The position numbers and the translations under genes were made by a program. Positions 45,001 through 54,198 of a stretch of DNA of 64,000 nt are shown here, in pieces. The DNA is taken from positions 1 to 64,000 of the forward strand of contig NZ_JALJYC010000009.1 in assembly GCF_024170405.1 (NCBI RefSeq), in the 5' to 3' direction. Position 1 is the stretch's first letter. Every line of letters starts with the position of its first letter. The stretch is from Neisseria perflava. GTDB lineage: Bacteria > Pseudomonadota > Gammaproteobacteria > Burkholderiales > Neisseriaceae. The notes beneath the pieces were generated by a model, which was not told the DNA's origin, ran no database searches, and saw only the letters and a program-made list of their open reading frames with translations.

Positions 45001-46238
45001 ATGTCCCATACTTCCGGCACTTCCTGCTCAACCAGTTTTTTCGCCGCTTTCACGGTAGAGGCCAAGCCTTGTTTTTCCAGCTTGTGGAAAATAAACGGCT
45101 TGAACAGCTCCAGAGCCATTTTTTTCGGCAGACCGCATTGGTGCAGGCGCAGGTAGGGGCCGACGGTAATCACGGAACGGCCGGAGTAGTCAACGCGTTT
45201 ACCCAACAGGTTTTGACGGAAACGGCCGCCTTTACCTTTAATCATGTCGGCCAGCGATTTGAGCGGGCGTTTGTTGGCACCGGTCATGGCTTTGCCGCGA
45301 CGGCCGTTGTCCAGCAGCGAATCCACCGCTTCCTGCAGCATGCGTTTTTCGTTGCGCACAATGATGTCGGGCGCGTGCAACTCCAACAGGCGTTTCAGAC
45401 GGTTGTTGCGGTTGATGACGCGGCGGTACAGGTCGTTCAGGTCGGAAGTGGCGAAACGGCCGCCGTCCAGCGGTACCAGCGGGCGCAGATCCGGCGGCAG
45501 CACCGGCAGCACGTCCATAATCATCCATTCCAGCTTCATGCCGGAGCGGTGGAAGGCTTCCAATACTTTCAGGCGTTTGGCGATTTTTTTGATTTTGGTG
45601 TCGGAGCCGGTGGATTCCAATTCCTGACGCAATACTTCGATTTCGCCGGCCACATCCAAGGTGCGCAGCAGCTCGCGGATGCCTTCCGCACCCATTTTCG
45701 CGTCGAAATCGTCGCCGTATTCGTCGAGTTTGTTGTAATAGTCGTCTTCGGTCAGCAGTTGGCGGCGTTGCAGCGGAGTCATGCCCGGGTCGGTAACCAC
45801 AAAGGCTTCAAAGTACAACACACGCTCAATGTCGCGCAGGGTCATGTCCAATACCATACCCAAGCGGGACGGCAGTGATTTCAAAAACCAGATATGTGCA
45901 ACCGGCGCAGCCAGTTCGATATGACCCATGCGTTCACGGCGCACTTTGGACAAGGTCACTTCCACGCCGCATTTTTCACAGGTTACACCTTTGAATTTCA
46001 GGCGTTTGTATTTGCCGCATAAACATTCGTAGTCTTTGACCGGGCCGAAAATTTTGGCGCAGAACAGGCCATCGCGTTCCGGTTTAAAGGTGCGGTAGTT
46101 GATGGTTTCAGGCTTTTTTACTTCGCCGTAAGACCACGAGCGGATGGTTTCGGGAGAGGCAATGCCGATTTTGATGGCATCAAACTCTTCTTCCATGCTG
46201 GCGGTTTGCAACGGATTAAATAAGTTCGACAAATTCAT
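42057..46238 (-). CDS. rpoC: RNA polymerase beta' subunit
   Basis: 1393 residues. The catalytic magnesium loop NADFDGDQMAVH (near 460) is intact. Zinc site 1 is the CLCGKYKRLK...CEKCG region near residue 70; zinc site 2 is CKTRHGLCAHCYG. An AAGCCGTCTGAA uptake-like site lies inside (43774-43785). Intact over the full length, which supports good sequence quality here. Confidence 0.99.
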   Translation of the reverse strand: MNLSNLFNPLQTASMEEEFDAIKIGIASPETIRSWSYGEVKKPETINYRTFKPERDGLFCAKIFGPVKDYECLCGKYKRLKFKGVTCEKCGVEVTLSKVRRERMGHIELAAPVAHIWFLKSLPSRLGMVLDMTLRDIERVLYFEAFVVTDPGMTPLQRRQLLTEDDYYNKLDEYGDDFDAKMGAEGIRELLRTLDVAGEIEVLRQELESTGSDTKIKKIAKRLKVLEAFHRSGMKLEWMIMDVLPVLPPDLRPLVPLDGGRFATSDLNDLYRRVINRNNRLKRLLELHAPDIIVRNEKRMLQEAVDSLLDNGRRGKAMTGANKRPLKSLADMIKGKGGRFRQNLLGKRVDYSGRSVITVGPYLRLHQCGLPKKMALELFKPFIFHKLEKQGLASTVKAAKKLVEQEVPEVWDILEEVIREHPIMLNRAPTLHRLGIQAFEPILIEGKAIQLHPLVCAAFNADFDGDQMAVHVPLSLEAQMEARTLMLASNNVLSPANGEPIIVPSQDIVLGLYYMTRDKINAPGEGSLFADVKEVHRAYHTKQVELGTKITVRLREWVKNEAGEFEPVVNRYETTVGRALLSEILPKGLPFEYINKALKKKEISKLINASFRLCGLRDTVIFADHLMYTGFGFAAKGGISIAVDDMEIPKEKAALLAEANAEVKEIEDQYRQGLVTNGERYNKVVDIWGRAGDKIAKAMMDNLSKQKVIDREGKEVDQESFNSIYMMADSGARGSAAQIKQLSGMRGLMAKPDGSIIETPITSNFREGLTVLQYFIATHGARKGLADTALKTANSGYLTRRLVDVTQDLVVVEDDCGTSDGFVMKAVVQGGDVIEPLRDRILGRVTASDVVDPSSGETLVEAGTLLNEQLVDKIDQSGVDEVKVRTPITCKTRHGLCAHCYGRDLARGKLVNAGEAVGVIAAQSIGEPGTQLTMRTFHIGGAASRAAAASQVEAKSNGTARFSSQMRYVANNKGELVVIGRSCEVVIHDDIGRERERHKVPYGAILLVQDGEAVKAGQTLATWDPHTRPMITEHAGLVKFENVEEGVTVAKQTDDVTGLSTLVVIDSKRRSAGASKLLRPTVKLLDENGLEICIPGTSTPVSMAFPVGAVITVREGQEIGKGDVLARIPQASSKTRDITGGLPRVAELFEARIPKDAGMLAEVTGTVSFGKETKGKQRMIITDVDGVAYETLISKEKQILVHDGQVVNRGETIVDGAVDPHDILRLQGIEALARYIVQEVQEVYRLQGVKISDKHIEVIIRQMLRRVNIADSGDTSFITGEQVERGEVMLENEKMMAEGKEPARFENVLLGITKASLSTDSFISAASFQETTRVLTEAAIMGKQDELRGLKENVIVGRLIPAGTGLSYHRSRRLQSRPVEVETVETSGEDAAE

Positions 46239-46382
46239 TTTTGCTCCTAGGAGGAAGTATTTTTGACCGCTGGGCGGATAAGAAATCGGGGTTACGCGGC
46301 TTCGGCCGGTTTCAATACATATTTATTTACCAAAGCATTTTTCAGACGACCTCACGGCAGCAAGGCCGTCTTGAAAACAGGT

Positions 46383-49300
46383 TTAGTAACGCTCCAAATC
46401 AATATCCAAGCCCAGTGAGCGGATTTCTTTCACCAACACATTGAAAGATTCCGGCATACCGGCGTCGATTTTGTGTTCGCCTTTGACGATGTTTTCGTAC
46501 ATTTTGGTACGGCCGTTGACGTCGTCGGACTTCACGGTCAGCATTTCTTGCAGGGTGTAGGCGGCACCGTAGGCTTCTAGTGCCCATACCTCCATCTCAC
46601 CGAAACGCTGGCCACCGAATTGGGCTTTACCGCCCAACGGCTGTTGCGTTACCAGAGAGTACGGACCGGTCGAACGGGCGTGCATTTTTTCATCAACCAA
46701 GTGGTGCAGTTTCAGGTAGTGCATCACACCGACAGTCACGCGGCGGTCGAAAGCTTCACCCGAACGGCCGTCGTACAGGGTAATCTGGGTTTTGCTGTCG
46801 TTAAAGCCCAGTTTCTGCACTTCCGGATCTTCGCTCGGATAAGCCAGATTCAGCATTTCGCGGATTTCTGCTTCTTTCGCACCATCGAATACCGGGGAAG
46901 CAAAAGATGCGCCTTTGCGCAGATTGGAAGCCAATTCGATGATTTCATCGTCGGAGAGGCTGTCCAAATCCTCTTTTTTACCGCTGCTGTTGTACAGCTT
47001 GTCGAGGAAGGCACGCAATTCGCCCACTTGACGCTGCTCTTTGAGCATACGGTCGATACGTTCGCCGATACCTTTGGCAGCCCAGCCCAAATGCACTTCC
47101 AAAATCTGACCGATGTTCATACGCGACGGTACGCCCAACGGGTTCAACACGATATCGACCGGACGGCCGTCGGCCATATACGGCATGTCTTCTACCGGCA
47201 GAATGCGCGATACCACACCTTTGTTACCGTGACGGCCGGCCATTTTGTCACCGGCTTGCAGGCGGCGTTTGATGGCGATAAATACTTTCACCATTTTTTG
47301 TACGCCCGGTTGCAGTTCGTCGCCTTGGGTCAGTTTTTTCTTCTTAACTTCATACAACTCGTCCGCTTCTTCGCGTTTTTGTTGCAGGCTCAGTTTAATC
47401 AGTTCCAACTGTTTGGCCAGATCTTCGTCGGCCAGACGGATGTCAAACCAGTCGTGTTTGCTGGCGGTTGAAGCCAAGTATTCGCGGGTAATTTCGCTGC
47501 CTTTGGCCAAGCGTTGCGGGCCGCCGTTGGCGGTCGCGCCGACAATCATGCGCTCGATACGGTCGAATGCGTCATTGTCGAAAATGCGCAGCTGGTCGCT
47601 CAGATCCTGACGGTAGCGCTTGAGCTCGGAATCAATAATGGATTGCGCACGCTTGTCGCGTTGGATGCCTTCGCGGGTAAATACCTGCACGTCAATCACC
47701 GTACCGCTCATGCCGGTCGGCATACGCAGCGAAGTGTCTTTCACATCAGACGCTTTTTCACCGAAAATCGCACGCAGCAGTTTCTCTTCCGGCGTCAGCT
47801 GGGTTTCACCTTTCGGTGTTACTTTACCCACCAACACGTCGCCGGCTTCCACTTCCGCACCGATGTACACGATACCGGATTCGTCCAGGCGGTTTTGCAT
47901 ACGCTCGGACAAGTTCGGAATATCGCGGGTAATGTCTTCCGCACCCAGCTTGGTGTCACGCGCCACAACGTTCAATTCTTCAATGTGGATAGACGTATAG
48001 CGGTCGTCGGCAGCCACTTTTTCGGAAATCAGAATTGAGTCTTCGTAGTTGTAACCATTCCACGGCATGAAAGCGATGGTCATGTTCTGACCCAAGGCCA
48101 ACTCGCCCAAATCGGTAGAAGCACCGTCGGCAATCAGATCGCCGCGCTGCAACACATCGCCCGCTTTGACGGCCGGACGTTGGTTGATATTGGTTGATTG
48201 GTTGGAGCGGGTAAATTTCACCAGATTGTAGATGTCCACACCCACTTCGCCTGCAGTCGCTTCATCGTCGTGTACGCGCACCACCACGCGGTTGGCATCC
48301 ACGTATTCCACCACGCCGCCGCGACGGGCAACAATGGCAGTGGCCGAGTCAACGGCTACGGAGCGTTCGATACCGGTACCGACCATCGGTTTTTCAGCAC
48401 GCAGACACGGTACGGCCTGACGTTGCATGTTGGCACCCATCAATGCGCGGTTGGCGTCATCGTGTTCCAAGAACGGAATCAACGAAGCAGCCACAGACAC
48501 TACCTGACCGGTCGCCACGTCCATATACTGCACGCGGTCTGGCGTAGCCATAATGGTTTCGCCTTTTTCGCGACAGGTAACCAATTCGTCAATCAGACGG
48601 CCTTCCGCATCCAATTCGGCATTCGCTTGCGCAATCACATAACGGCCTTCTTCAATGGCGGACAGATAGTCGATTTCGGTAGTCACTTTACCATCAATCA
48701 CACGGCGGTACGGAGTTTCCAAGAAACCGTAGTCGTTGGTACGCGCATAAACAGACAGAGAGTTAATCAGACCGATGTTCGGGCCTTCAGGCGTTTCAAT
48801 CGGACACACACGGCCATAGTGGGTCGGGTGTACGTCGCGTACCTCAAAGCCGGCGCGTTCTCGGGTCAAACCACCCGGGCCCAAGGCTGATACACGGCGT
48901 TTGTGGGTAACTTCGGACAACGGGTTGGTCTGATCCATAAACTGGCTCAGCTGGCTGGAGCCAAAAAATTCTTTAATCGCAGCAGACACCGGTTTGGCAT
49001 TAATCAAATCGGTCGGCATCAGGTTTTCGGATTCGGCCTGGTTCAGACGCTCTTTGACTGCGCGTTCCACACGCGACAAGCCGCTACGGAATTGGTTTTC
49101 AGTCAACTCGCCTACCGAACGTACGCGGCGGTTACCCAAGTGGTCGATATCGTCCACTTCGCCGTGACCGTTACGCAATTCCACCAAAGTAGCAATAGAA
49201 GCCACAATGTCTTCAATGCTCAATACATAACCGCCTTTGTCGGCAGCACCGGCAAAGGTTTCGTTCAACAAACGGCCATACCAAGAATGTTGCTGGGTGT

Positions 49301-50561
49301 CAGACAGTTTCTGCTCGTAGGTGCGGGTATTAAATTTCATACGGCCTACACGCGACAAATCGTAGCTATCTTCATTGAAGAACAGGCGGTTGAACAGCAA
49401 TTCAACCGCTTCTTCTGTCGGCGGCTCGCCCGGGCGCATCATGCGGTAAATCGCCACACGCGCAGCCTGTTGGTCGGCTGTTTCATCGGTGCGCAGAGTA
49501 TTAGAAATATAGCCGCCCTGACCCAACTCATTGATATACAGAGTAGTAATCTCACCAATACCATGGATATCCATCTTCGCCAACAGTTCTTCGGTGATTT
49601 CATCATTGGCCACAGCCAATACTTCTCCGGTATCCGGCACTATCAAATCAGTCGCCAGCGCTTTACCCAACAGGCTTTCCGGCTCCACATCCAAACGGGT
49701 CAAACCGGCATTGGTAATATCACGCACGTTTTTAGCGGTAATGCGTTTACCTTTAGCAACCAAAATGTTACCGTCGTTATCCACGATGTCCATTTTGGCA
49801 GTTTCGCCTTTCAGACGGCCTGCAATCAGGTCAGTCTGTACACCGTTTTTAGACAAATAGAAAGTCTCTTTGTCATAGAAGGTGTCCAAAATCTGCTCGT
49901 TGTTGTAGCCCAATGCTTTCAACAAGATGGTAACCGGCATTTTACGACGGCGGTCGATACGGAAATACAGCAGATCTTTCGGGTCAAATTCAAAATCCAA
50001 CCATGAACCACGGTAAGGAATGATACGGGCAGAAAACAGCAGTTTGCCGGATGAGTGGGTTTTACCCTTGTCGTGCTCGAAGAACACACCCGGAGAACGG
50101 TGCAACTGGGACACAATCACACGCTCGGTACCATTGATGACAAACGAACCACTTGGTGTCATCAGCGGAATTTCCCCCATGTACACTTCATTTTCGCGCA
50201 CTTCTTTCACGGTTGGCTTGGACGCTTCTTTATCCAAAATGACCAAACGGATACGTGCACGCAGCGGCGCCGCATAAGTAATACCGCGCAGTTGGCACTC
50301 AGGAATATCAAATAACGGATCACCCAATGTGTAGTGTACAAACTCCAAACGGGCATAACCATTGTGGCTCACAATGGGAAAAATAGAATTGAATGCAGCT
50401 TGCAGACCATCATCGGTACGCTGATCGAAAGGATTTTCCAACTGTAGGAATTTAGCGTAAGAATCCAACTGGGTTGCCAGCAGGAACGGGACTTCCAACA
50501 CATTTTCCCGTTTAGCAAAACTCTTACGGATACGTTTTTTTTCGGTAAACGAATAGCTCAT
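46383..50561 (-). CDS. rpoB: RNA polymerase beta subunit
   Basis: 1392 residues. The rifampicin cluster SSQLSQFMDQTNPLSEV followed by THKRR keeps the sensitive residues (Gln, Asp, His and Ser at the usual positions). A DUS lies inside (49810-49821, read as GRLKG). A 144-bp gap with a degenerate DUS separates it from rpoC. Confidence 0.99.
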   Translation of the reverse strand: MSYSFTEKKRIRKSFAKRENVLEVPFLLATQLDSYAKFLQLENPFDQRTDDGLQAAFNSIFPIVSHNGYARLEFVHYTLGDPLFDIPECQLRGITYAAPLRARIRLVILDKEASKPTVKEVRENEVYMGEIPLMTPSGSFVINGTERVIVSQLHRSPGVFFEHDKGKTHSSGKLLFSARIIPYRGSWLDFEFDPKDLLYFRIDRRRKMPVTILLKALGYNNEQILDTFYDKETFYLSKNGVQTDLIAGRLKGETAKMDIVDNDGNILVAKGKRITAKNVRDITNAGLTRLDVEPESLLGKALATDLIVPDTGEVLAVANDEITEELLAKMDIHGIGEITTLYINELGQGGYISNTLRTDETADQQAARVAIYRMMRPGEPPTEEAVELLFNRLFFNEDSYDLSRVGRMKFNTRTYEQKLSDTQQHSWYGRLLNETFAGAADKGGYVLSIEDIVASIATLVELRNGHGEVDDIDHLGNRRVRSVGELTENQFRSGLSRVERAVKERLNQAESENLMPTDLINAKPVSAAIKEFFGSSQLSQFMDQTNPLSEVTHKRRVSALGPGGLTRERAGFEVRDVHPTHYGRVCPIETPEGPNIGLINSLSVYARTNDYGFLETPYRRVIDGKVTTEIDYLSAIEEGRYVIAQANAELDAEGRLIDELVTCREKGETIMATPDRVQYMDVATGQVVSVAASLIPFLEHDDANRALMGANMQRQAVPCLRAEKPMVGTGIERSVAVDSATAIVARRGGVVEYVDANRVVVRVHDDEATAGEVGVDIYNLVKFTRSNQSTNINQRPAVKAGDVLQRGDLIADGASTDLGELALGQNMTIAFMPWNGYNYEDSILISEKVAADDRYTSIHIEELNVVARDTKLGAEDITRDIPNLSERMQNRLDESGIVYIGAEVEAGDVLVGKVTPKGETQLTPEEKLLRAIFGEKASDVKDTSLRMPTGMSGTVIDVQVFTREGIQRDKRAQSIIDSELKRYRQDLSDQLRIFDNDAFDRIERMIVGATANGGPQRLAKGSEITREYLASTASKHDWFDIRLADEDLAKQLELIKLSLQQKREEADELYEVKKKKLTQGDELQPGVQKMVKVFIAIKRRLQAGDKMAGRHGNKGVVSRILPVEDMPYMADGRPVDIVLNPLGVPSRMNIGQILEVHLGWAAKGIGERIDRMLKEQRQVGELRAFLDKLYNSSGKKEDLDSLSDDEIIELASNLRKGASFASPVFDGAKEAEIREMLNLAYPSEDPEVQKLGFNDSKTQITLYDGRSGEAFDRRVTVGVMHYLKLHHLVDEKMHARSTGPYSLVTQQPLGGKAQFGGQRFGEMEVWALEAYGAAYTLQEMLTVKSDDVNGRTKMYENIVKGEHKIDAGMPESFNVLVKEIRSLGLDIDLERY

Positions 50562-50621
50562 ATGTACTCCGAAGGGTGATTTTGAATAAGATGCCGTCTG
50601 AAACCGTTCGGCCTTGTGATG

Positions 50622-50677
50622 TTATTTACATTTATTTATATTTATCTAAAGAGTTAAATGCAAATAAATGTAAATAA
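50622..50677 (-). promoter_or_regulatory. Long AT-rich stem-loop before rpoB
   Basis: 16-bp perfect arms TTATTTACATTTATTT (50622-50637) and complement (50662-50677) with a 24-nt loop in the rplL-rpoB spacer. It is at the place where E. coli has an RNase III processing hairpin; an analogous role is inferred. Confidence 0.65.
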
Positions 50678-50708
50678 GTTAATTTCCATTTACTGGGAAG
50701 CAAAATAA

Positions 50709-50731
50709 GGCTGGCAGAAACTCTGCCAGCC
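50709..50731 (-). terminator. Terminator/attenuator between rplL and rpoB
   Basis: The stem GGCTGGCAGA/TCTGCCAGCC is followed on the minus strand by TTATTTT. As in E. coli it probably stops part of the transcripts so that L7/L12 is made in excess over polymerase. Confidence 0.85.
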
Positions 50732-50752
50732 TCGACTGAAAGCATCAAATAA

Positions 50753-51124
50753 TTATTTGATTTCGACTTTAGCGCCGGCTTCTTCCAGTTGTTTTTGGAT
50801 GTCTTCAGCTTCAGCTTTAGACACACCTTCTTTAATAGTTTTAGGCGCACCGTCAACGATGTCTTTAGCTTCTTTCAGACCCAAACCAGTGATGGCACGA
50901 ACGACTTTAATCACGCCAACTTTCTGGTCACCGGCAGCAGCCAAGATAACGTCAAATTCAGTTTTTTCTTCTGCAGCGGCAGCACCACCAGCAGCCGGGC
51001 CAGCTACGGCAACAGCAGCAGCAGAAACGCCGAATTTTTCTTCGAACGCTTTAACCAACTCGTTCAATTCCATTACAGTCAATTGCTCAACTGCGCTCAA
51101 GATGTCTTCTTTAGTGATAGCCAT
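50753..51124 (-). CDS. rplL: 50S ribosomal protein L7/L12
   Basis: A 123-residue stalk protein present in several copies per ribosome. The ATG at 51124 gives MAITKEDIL; three upstream codons are not expected. Alanine/glycine hinge near residues 35-50, then the factor-binding C-terminal domain. Confidence 0.97.
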   Translation of the reverse strand: MAITKEDILSAVEQLTVMELNELVKAFEEKFGVSAAAVAVAGPAAGGAAAAEEKTEFDVILAAAGDQKVGVIKVVRAITGLGLKEAKDIVDGAPKTIKEGVSKAEAEDIQKQLEEAGAKVEIK

Positions 51125-51181
51125 GCTATTCAAACTCCAAATATTGTATTAAAAATAACTGTTTAAATGAAACAAAATCGA

Positions 51182-51682
51182 TTAAGCGGCTTCTTCGCCA
51201 GCTTTTTTCTCTGCCAAAGCAGCCAAACCGCGTGCAAAACCCGATACAGGCGCTTGCATAACGAACAACAGTTTGGACAACAGCTCTTCGCGGCTCGGGA
51301 TAGAAGCCAACTCAGCAACCTGAGCAGCATCCAGCACATCACCATTGTAAGAACCGGCTTTAACTACGATTTTGTCATCTTTTTTCGCGAATTGATGCAG
51401 CACTTTCGCAGCAGCAACAGCATCTTCAGAAGCAGCATAAACCAACGGGCCAACCATACGGTCAGCTAAGCCTGCAAATGAAGTACCTTCTACTGCACGA
51501 CGAGCCAAAGTATTTTTCAGAACGCGCAGATATACGCCTTCTTTACGCGCATTCGCACGCAACTCGGTCATGCTGGCAACACTGATACCGCGATATTCGG
51601 CAACCACCAGAGTTTGCGCATTAGCAATTGCTGCGCTAATCTCTTCGACGGCTACTTTCTTGGTTTCAATATTGAGACTCAA
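51182..51682 (-). CDS. rplJ: 50S ribosomal protein L10 (TTG start)
   Basis: A 166-residue stalk base protein binding 23S rRNA and L7/L12. No ATG fits: the start codon is TTG at 51682 (MSLNIETKKVAV), preceded by a very strong ribosome site GGGAGGT at about 5 nt. The weak codon with a strong site fits translational autocontrol by L10. Confidence 0.95.
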   Translation of the reverse strand: MSLNIETKKVAVEEISAAIANAQTLVVAEYRGISVASMTELRANARKEGVYLRVLKNTLARRAVEGTSFAGLADRMVGPLVYAASEDAVAAAKVLHQFAKKDDKIVVKAGSYNGDVLDAAQVAELASIPSREELLSKLLFVMQAPVSGFARGLAALAEKKAGEEAA

Positions 51683-51911
51683 GGTCTACCTCCCACTGTT
51701 TATCAATAGGACAAGCCGGACGGCCTACCCCACCAGCGCGGTAACCTAAAAAGACATCTTACAAAAGGATTTGTAATTTGTTTCAAGGACTACCGTCTGC
51801 GTAGGGCCTTACGGATTAAATCTCGCGATCCCTACGGTCTTGGACATCTACTTATTGTCTAAGTAGCCCAACCAGACAACCTCTTGAAAAGCTCGAGGCC
51901 GTCTGAAATTC
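51683..51911 (-). promoter_or_regulatory. rplJ leader, likely L10-L12 autoregulation site
   Basis: A 229-bp noncoding leader between rplA and rplJ. A multi-branched fold is suggested by CGTAGGG (51800-51806) with CCCTACG (51830-51836) inside outer arms around ACCGT/ACGGT. L10 leaders in this position are known in many bacteria; no close motif match was possible by eye. A single DUS lies at about 51897-51907. Confidence 0.65.
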
Positions 51912-52607
51912 TTAGTTGCTAACACTTGAAGTATCAACACGTACGCCTAAACCCATGGTGCTGGATACGGCAATTTTACGCAGATACTGACCTTTGGCCG
52001 CAGCCGGTTTGGCTTTAACCAAAGCGTCCAGCAGTGCATCAAAGTTTTCTTTCAAGTCAGCTTCAGCAAAAGAAGCACGACCAATAGTAGCGTGAATGAT
52101 ACCGGCTTTATCAGTACGGTATTGAACCTGACCAGCTTTGGCGTTTTTCACAGCCTCTGCAACATTCGGGGTTACAGTACCTACTTTCGGGTTCGGCATC
52201 AAACCACGCGGACCCAAAATAGTACCCAACTGACCGACAATGCGCATTGCATCAGGAGAAGCAATCACAACGTCAAAATTCAGATTACCACCTTTAATCT
52301 CGGCAGCCAAATCTTCAAAACCGACCACATCTGCACCGGCTTCCTTGGCGGCATCAGCATTTGCACCTTGCGCAAACACAGCAACGCGGGTAGTTTTACC
52401 GGTACCCTTAGGCAATACTACAGAACCACGAATTACTTGGTCAGATTTACGCGGATCGACACCCAAATTGAAAGACACGTCAACAGACTCGTCAAATTTA
52501 GCAGTTGCCGTATTTTTTACCAAAGCAATGGCTTCATCGATGGCATACAATTTATTGGCTTCAACAGAAGAGCGCAATGCTTTCAAGCGTTTAGATACTT
52601 TAGCCAT
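51912..52607 (-). CDS. rplA: 50S ribosomal protein L1
   Basis: A 231-residue L1 stalk protein and, in E. coli, repressor of its own operon. Motifs GPRGLMPNPKVGTVT and the C-terminal SSTMGLGVRVD are present. Its ATG overlaps the rplK stop by 1 bp. Confidence 0.98.
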   Translation of the reverse strand: MAKVSKRLKALRSSVEANKLYAIDEAIALVKNTATAKFDESVDVSFNLGVDPRKSDQVIRGSVVLPKGTGKTTRVAVFAQGANADAAKEAGADVVGFEDLAAEIKGGNLNFDVVIASPDAMRIVGQLGTILGPRGLMPNPKVGTVTPNVAEAVKNAKAGQVQYRTDKAGIIHATIGRASFAEADLKENFDALLDALVKAKPAAAKGQYLRKIAVSSTMGLGVRVDTSSVSN

Positions 52608-53038
52608 TATACACCCTCCACATCCAAACCCATAGAACGGGCAGAACCAGCAATAATACGGACACGTGCATCCAAATCTGCGCCAGTCAAATCAGGTTCT
52701 TTAGTTGTCGCAATCTCTTCCAACTGTGCACGAGTTACTTTACCCACTTTATTAGTCAGCGGATTAGAACTACCTTTTTGAATACCGGCAGCTTTTTTCA
52801 ATAAAATAGAAGCCGGAGGAGTTTTCATCACAAAAGTGAATGATTTGTCTGCAAACGCAGTAATCACCACAGGAATCGGCAAACCCGGCTCCATGCCTTG
52901 GGTTGCAGCATTAAATGCTTTACAGAATTCCATGATATTCAGACCGCGCTGACCCAACGCAGGGCCGACCGGAGGAGATGGATTGGCTTTACCTGCAGGA
53001 ATCTGCAGTTTGATGTAGCCGATAATTTTCTTTGCCAC
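52607..53038 (-). CDS. rplK: 50S ribosomal protein L11
   Basis: A 143-residue L11 at the GTPase centre, needed for the stringent response through RelA. It has the proline-rich PSPPVGPALGQRG and the conserved NIMEFCKAFN. Confidence 0.98.
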   Translation of the reverse strand: MAKKIIGYIKLQIPAGKANPSPPVGPALGQRGLNIMEFCKAFNAATQGMEPGLPIPVVITAFADKSFTFVMKTPPASILLKKAAGIQKGSSNPLTNKVGKVTRAQLEEIATTKEPDLTGADLDARVRIIAGSARSMGLDVEGV

Positions 53039-53101
53039 TTAAGGACTCCTAAATAAACGGGTATAACGCGGAAAATATCCGCTCCCCAAACAGAACTTGG
53101 A

Positions 53102-53130
53102 ATTATAAAAGCAATAAACTTTTTTATCAA
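53102..53130 (-). promoter_or_regulatory. Promoter of rplKAJL
   Basis: -35 TTGATA (53130-53125), a 17-nt spacer and a perfect -10 TATAAT (53107-53102), in the 114-bp gap after nusG. Confidence 0.88.
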
Positions 53131-53152
53131 GTGTTTCAAACGATTAAACTAC

Positions 53153-53686
53153 TTAAATTTTCTCAACTTGGCCAAATTCCAACTCAACCGGTGTTTCCCG
53201 ACCAAAAATTTGTACGGAAACGCGCAATTTATTGCGCTCGTAATTAACCTCTTCAACTACACCGTTAAAATCAGCAAACGGACCTTCGTTGACACGCACC
53301 TGCTGACCCACTTCAAACTCCACTTTCGGTTTTGGTTTTTCCACACCACTTTTAACTTGTTGCAAAATTGCATCAGCTTCTCGTTGTGAAATCGGTGCAG
53401 GACGGTTGGCAGTACCACCAATAAAGCCAGATACGCGCGGCGTACTTTTTACCAAGTGCCAAGAATCATCGGTCATTTCCATTTCTACCAGCACATAACC
53501 CGGATAGAATTTGCGCTCAGTAATGGTACGACGACCATTTTTAATATCCACAACTTCTTCTACCGGCACCAGAATCTGACCAAAATAGTCTTCCATCTGT
53601 TCGCGGGCAATACGCTCTTTCAGCGTTTTCTGGACATTTTTCTCAAAGCCGGAATAAGCCTGTACGACATACCAACGTTTTGACAT
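53153..53686 (-). CDS. nusG: Transcription termination/antitermination factor NusG
   Basis: A 177-residue NusG that binds polymerase and links it to Rho or to S10. The NGN domain begins KRWYVVQAYSGFE; the KOW motif is VGQQVRVNEGPFADFNGVV. 2 bp after secE, so co-translated. Confidence 0.98.
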   Translation of the reverse strand: MSKRWYVVQAYSGFEKNVQKTLKERIAREQMEDYFGQILVPVEEVVDIKNGRRTITERKFYPGYVLVEMEMTDDSWHLVKSTPRVSGFIGGTANRPAPISQREADAILQQVKSGVEKPKPKVEFEVGQQVRVNEGPFADFNGVVEEVNYERNKLRVSVQIFGRETPVELEFGQVEKI

Positions 53687-53688
53687 TT

Positions 53689-53961
53689 TTATCCCCTCTT
53701 CAACAAGATATCAAAAAATAACCAGGAAATACCGGTATCAACCACATAAATAAATGCCGACAATACCGCAACAAAAATTACCACAAAAATTGTCATTTTG
53801 ACGGCTTCATCGTGTGACGGCCATACAACCTTCTTAAATTCAACCCAAGAATTACGGAAATAGGCAAATAAACCCTCTCTCTTTTGGGCAGGCGGCTTTC
53901 CGCCGGACTTCACAAGTTGACCCTGCTTTTTCGCAGTATCTTCAGATGTATGTTCAGTCAT
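53689..53961 (-). CDS. secE: Protein translocase subunit SecE
   Basis: A 90-residue short-form SecE with a single C-terminal membrane helix (MTIFVVIFVAVLSAFIYVV region) preceded by the amphipathic segment SWVEFKKVVWPS. E. coli SecE has two more helices. Forms the channel with SecY. Confidence 0.96.
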   Translation of the reverse strand: MTEHTSEDTAKKQGQLVKSGGKPPAQKREGLFAYFRNSWVEFKKVVWPSHDEAVKMTIFVVIFVAVLSAFIYVVDTGISWLFFDILLKRG

Positions 53962-54077
53962 CTTAAACTCGCTTACCGCCCCTCGTACAAGCTGACCGGC
54001 AGCTCACACACTCGAATAAAGCGGCAATTCATTAAAATAAATACTGTTAGCCCGAATATATACAAACCAACAGATAC

Positions 54078-54113
54078 AAAAAAATTAACCGGCACAAGGC
54101 CGGTTAATTTTTT
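54078..54113 (-). terminator. Hairpin after tRNA-Trp
   Basis: AAAATTAACCGGC/GCCGGTTAATTTT with flanking A and T tracts lies 4 bp after the tRNA-Trp 3' end. It separates the tRNA-tuf-tRNA unit from secE. Confidence 0.88.
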
Positions 54114-54116
54114 ATT

Positions 54117-54192
54117 TGGCAGGCCAAGAGGGTCTCGAACCCCCAACCCTCGGTTTTGGAGACCGATACTCTACCAATTGAGCTATTGGCCT
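54117..54192 (-). tRNA. tRNA-Trp (CCA)
   Basis: A 76-nt tRNA with encoded CCA; anticodon stem-loop CGGTCTCCAAAACCG carries CCA. It directly follows tuf (6 bp), as in the tufB locus of many proteobacteria. Confidence 0.97.
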
Positions 54193-54198
54193 CTAAAC

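Noticed and set aside
43818..45878. 686-codon plus-strand open frame opposite rpoC
   Set aside because: It mirrors an unmistakable essential gene on the other strand; the translation has no domain and is rich in His, Gln and Phe, as antisense frames of such genes are.
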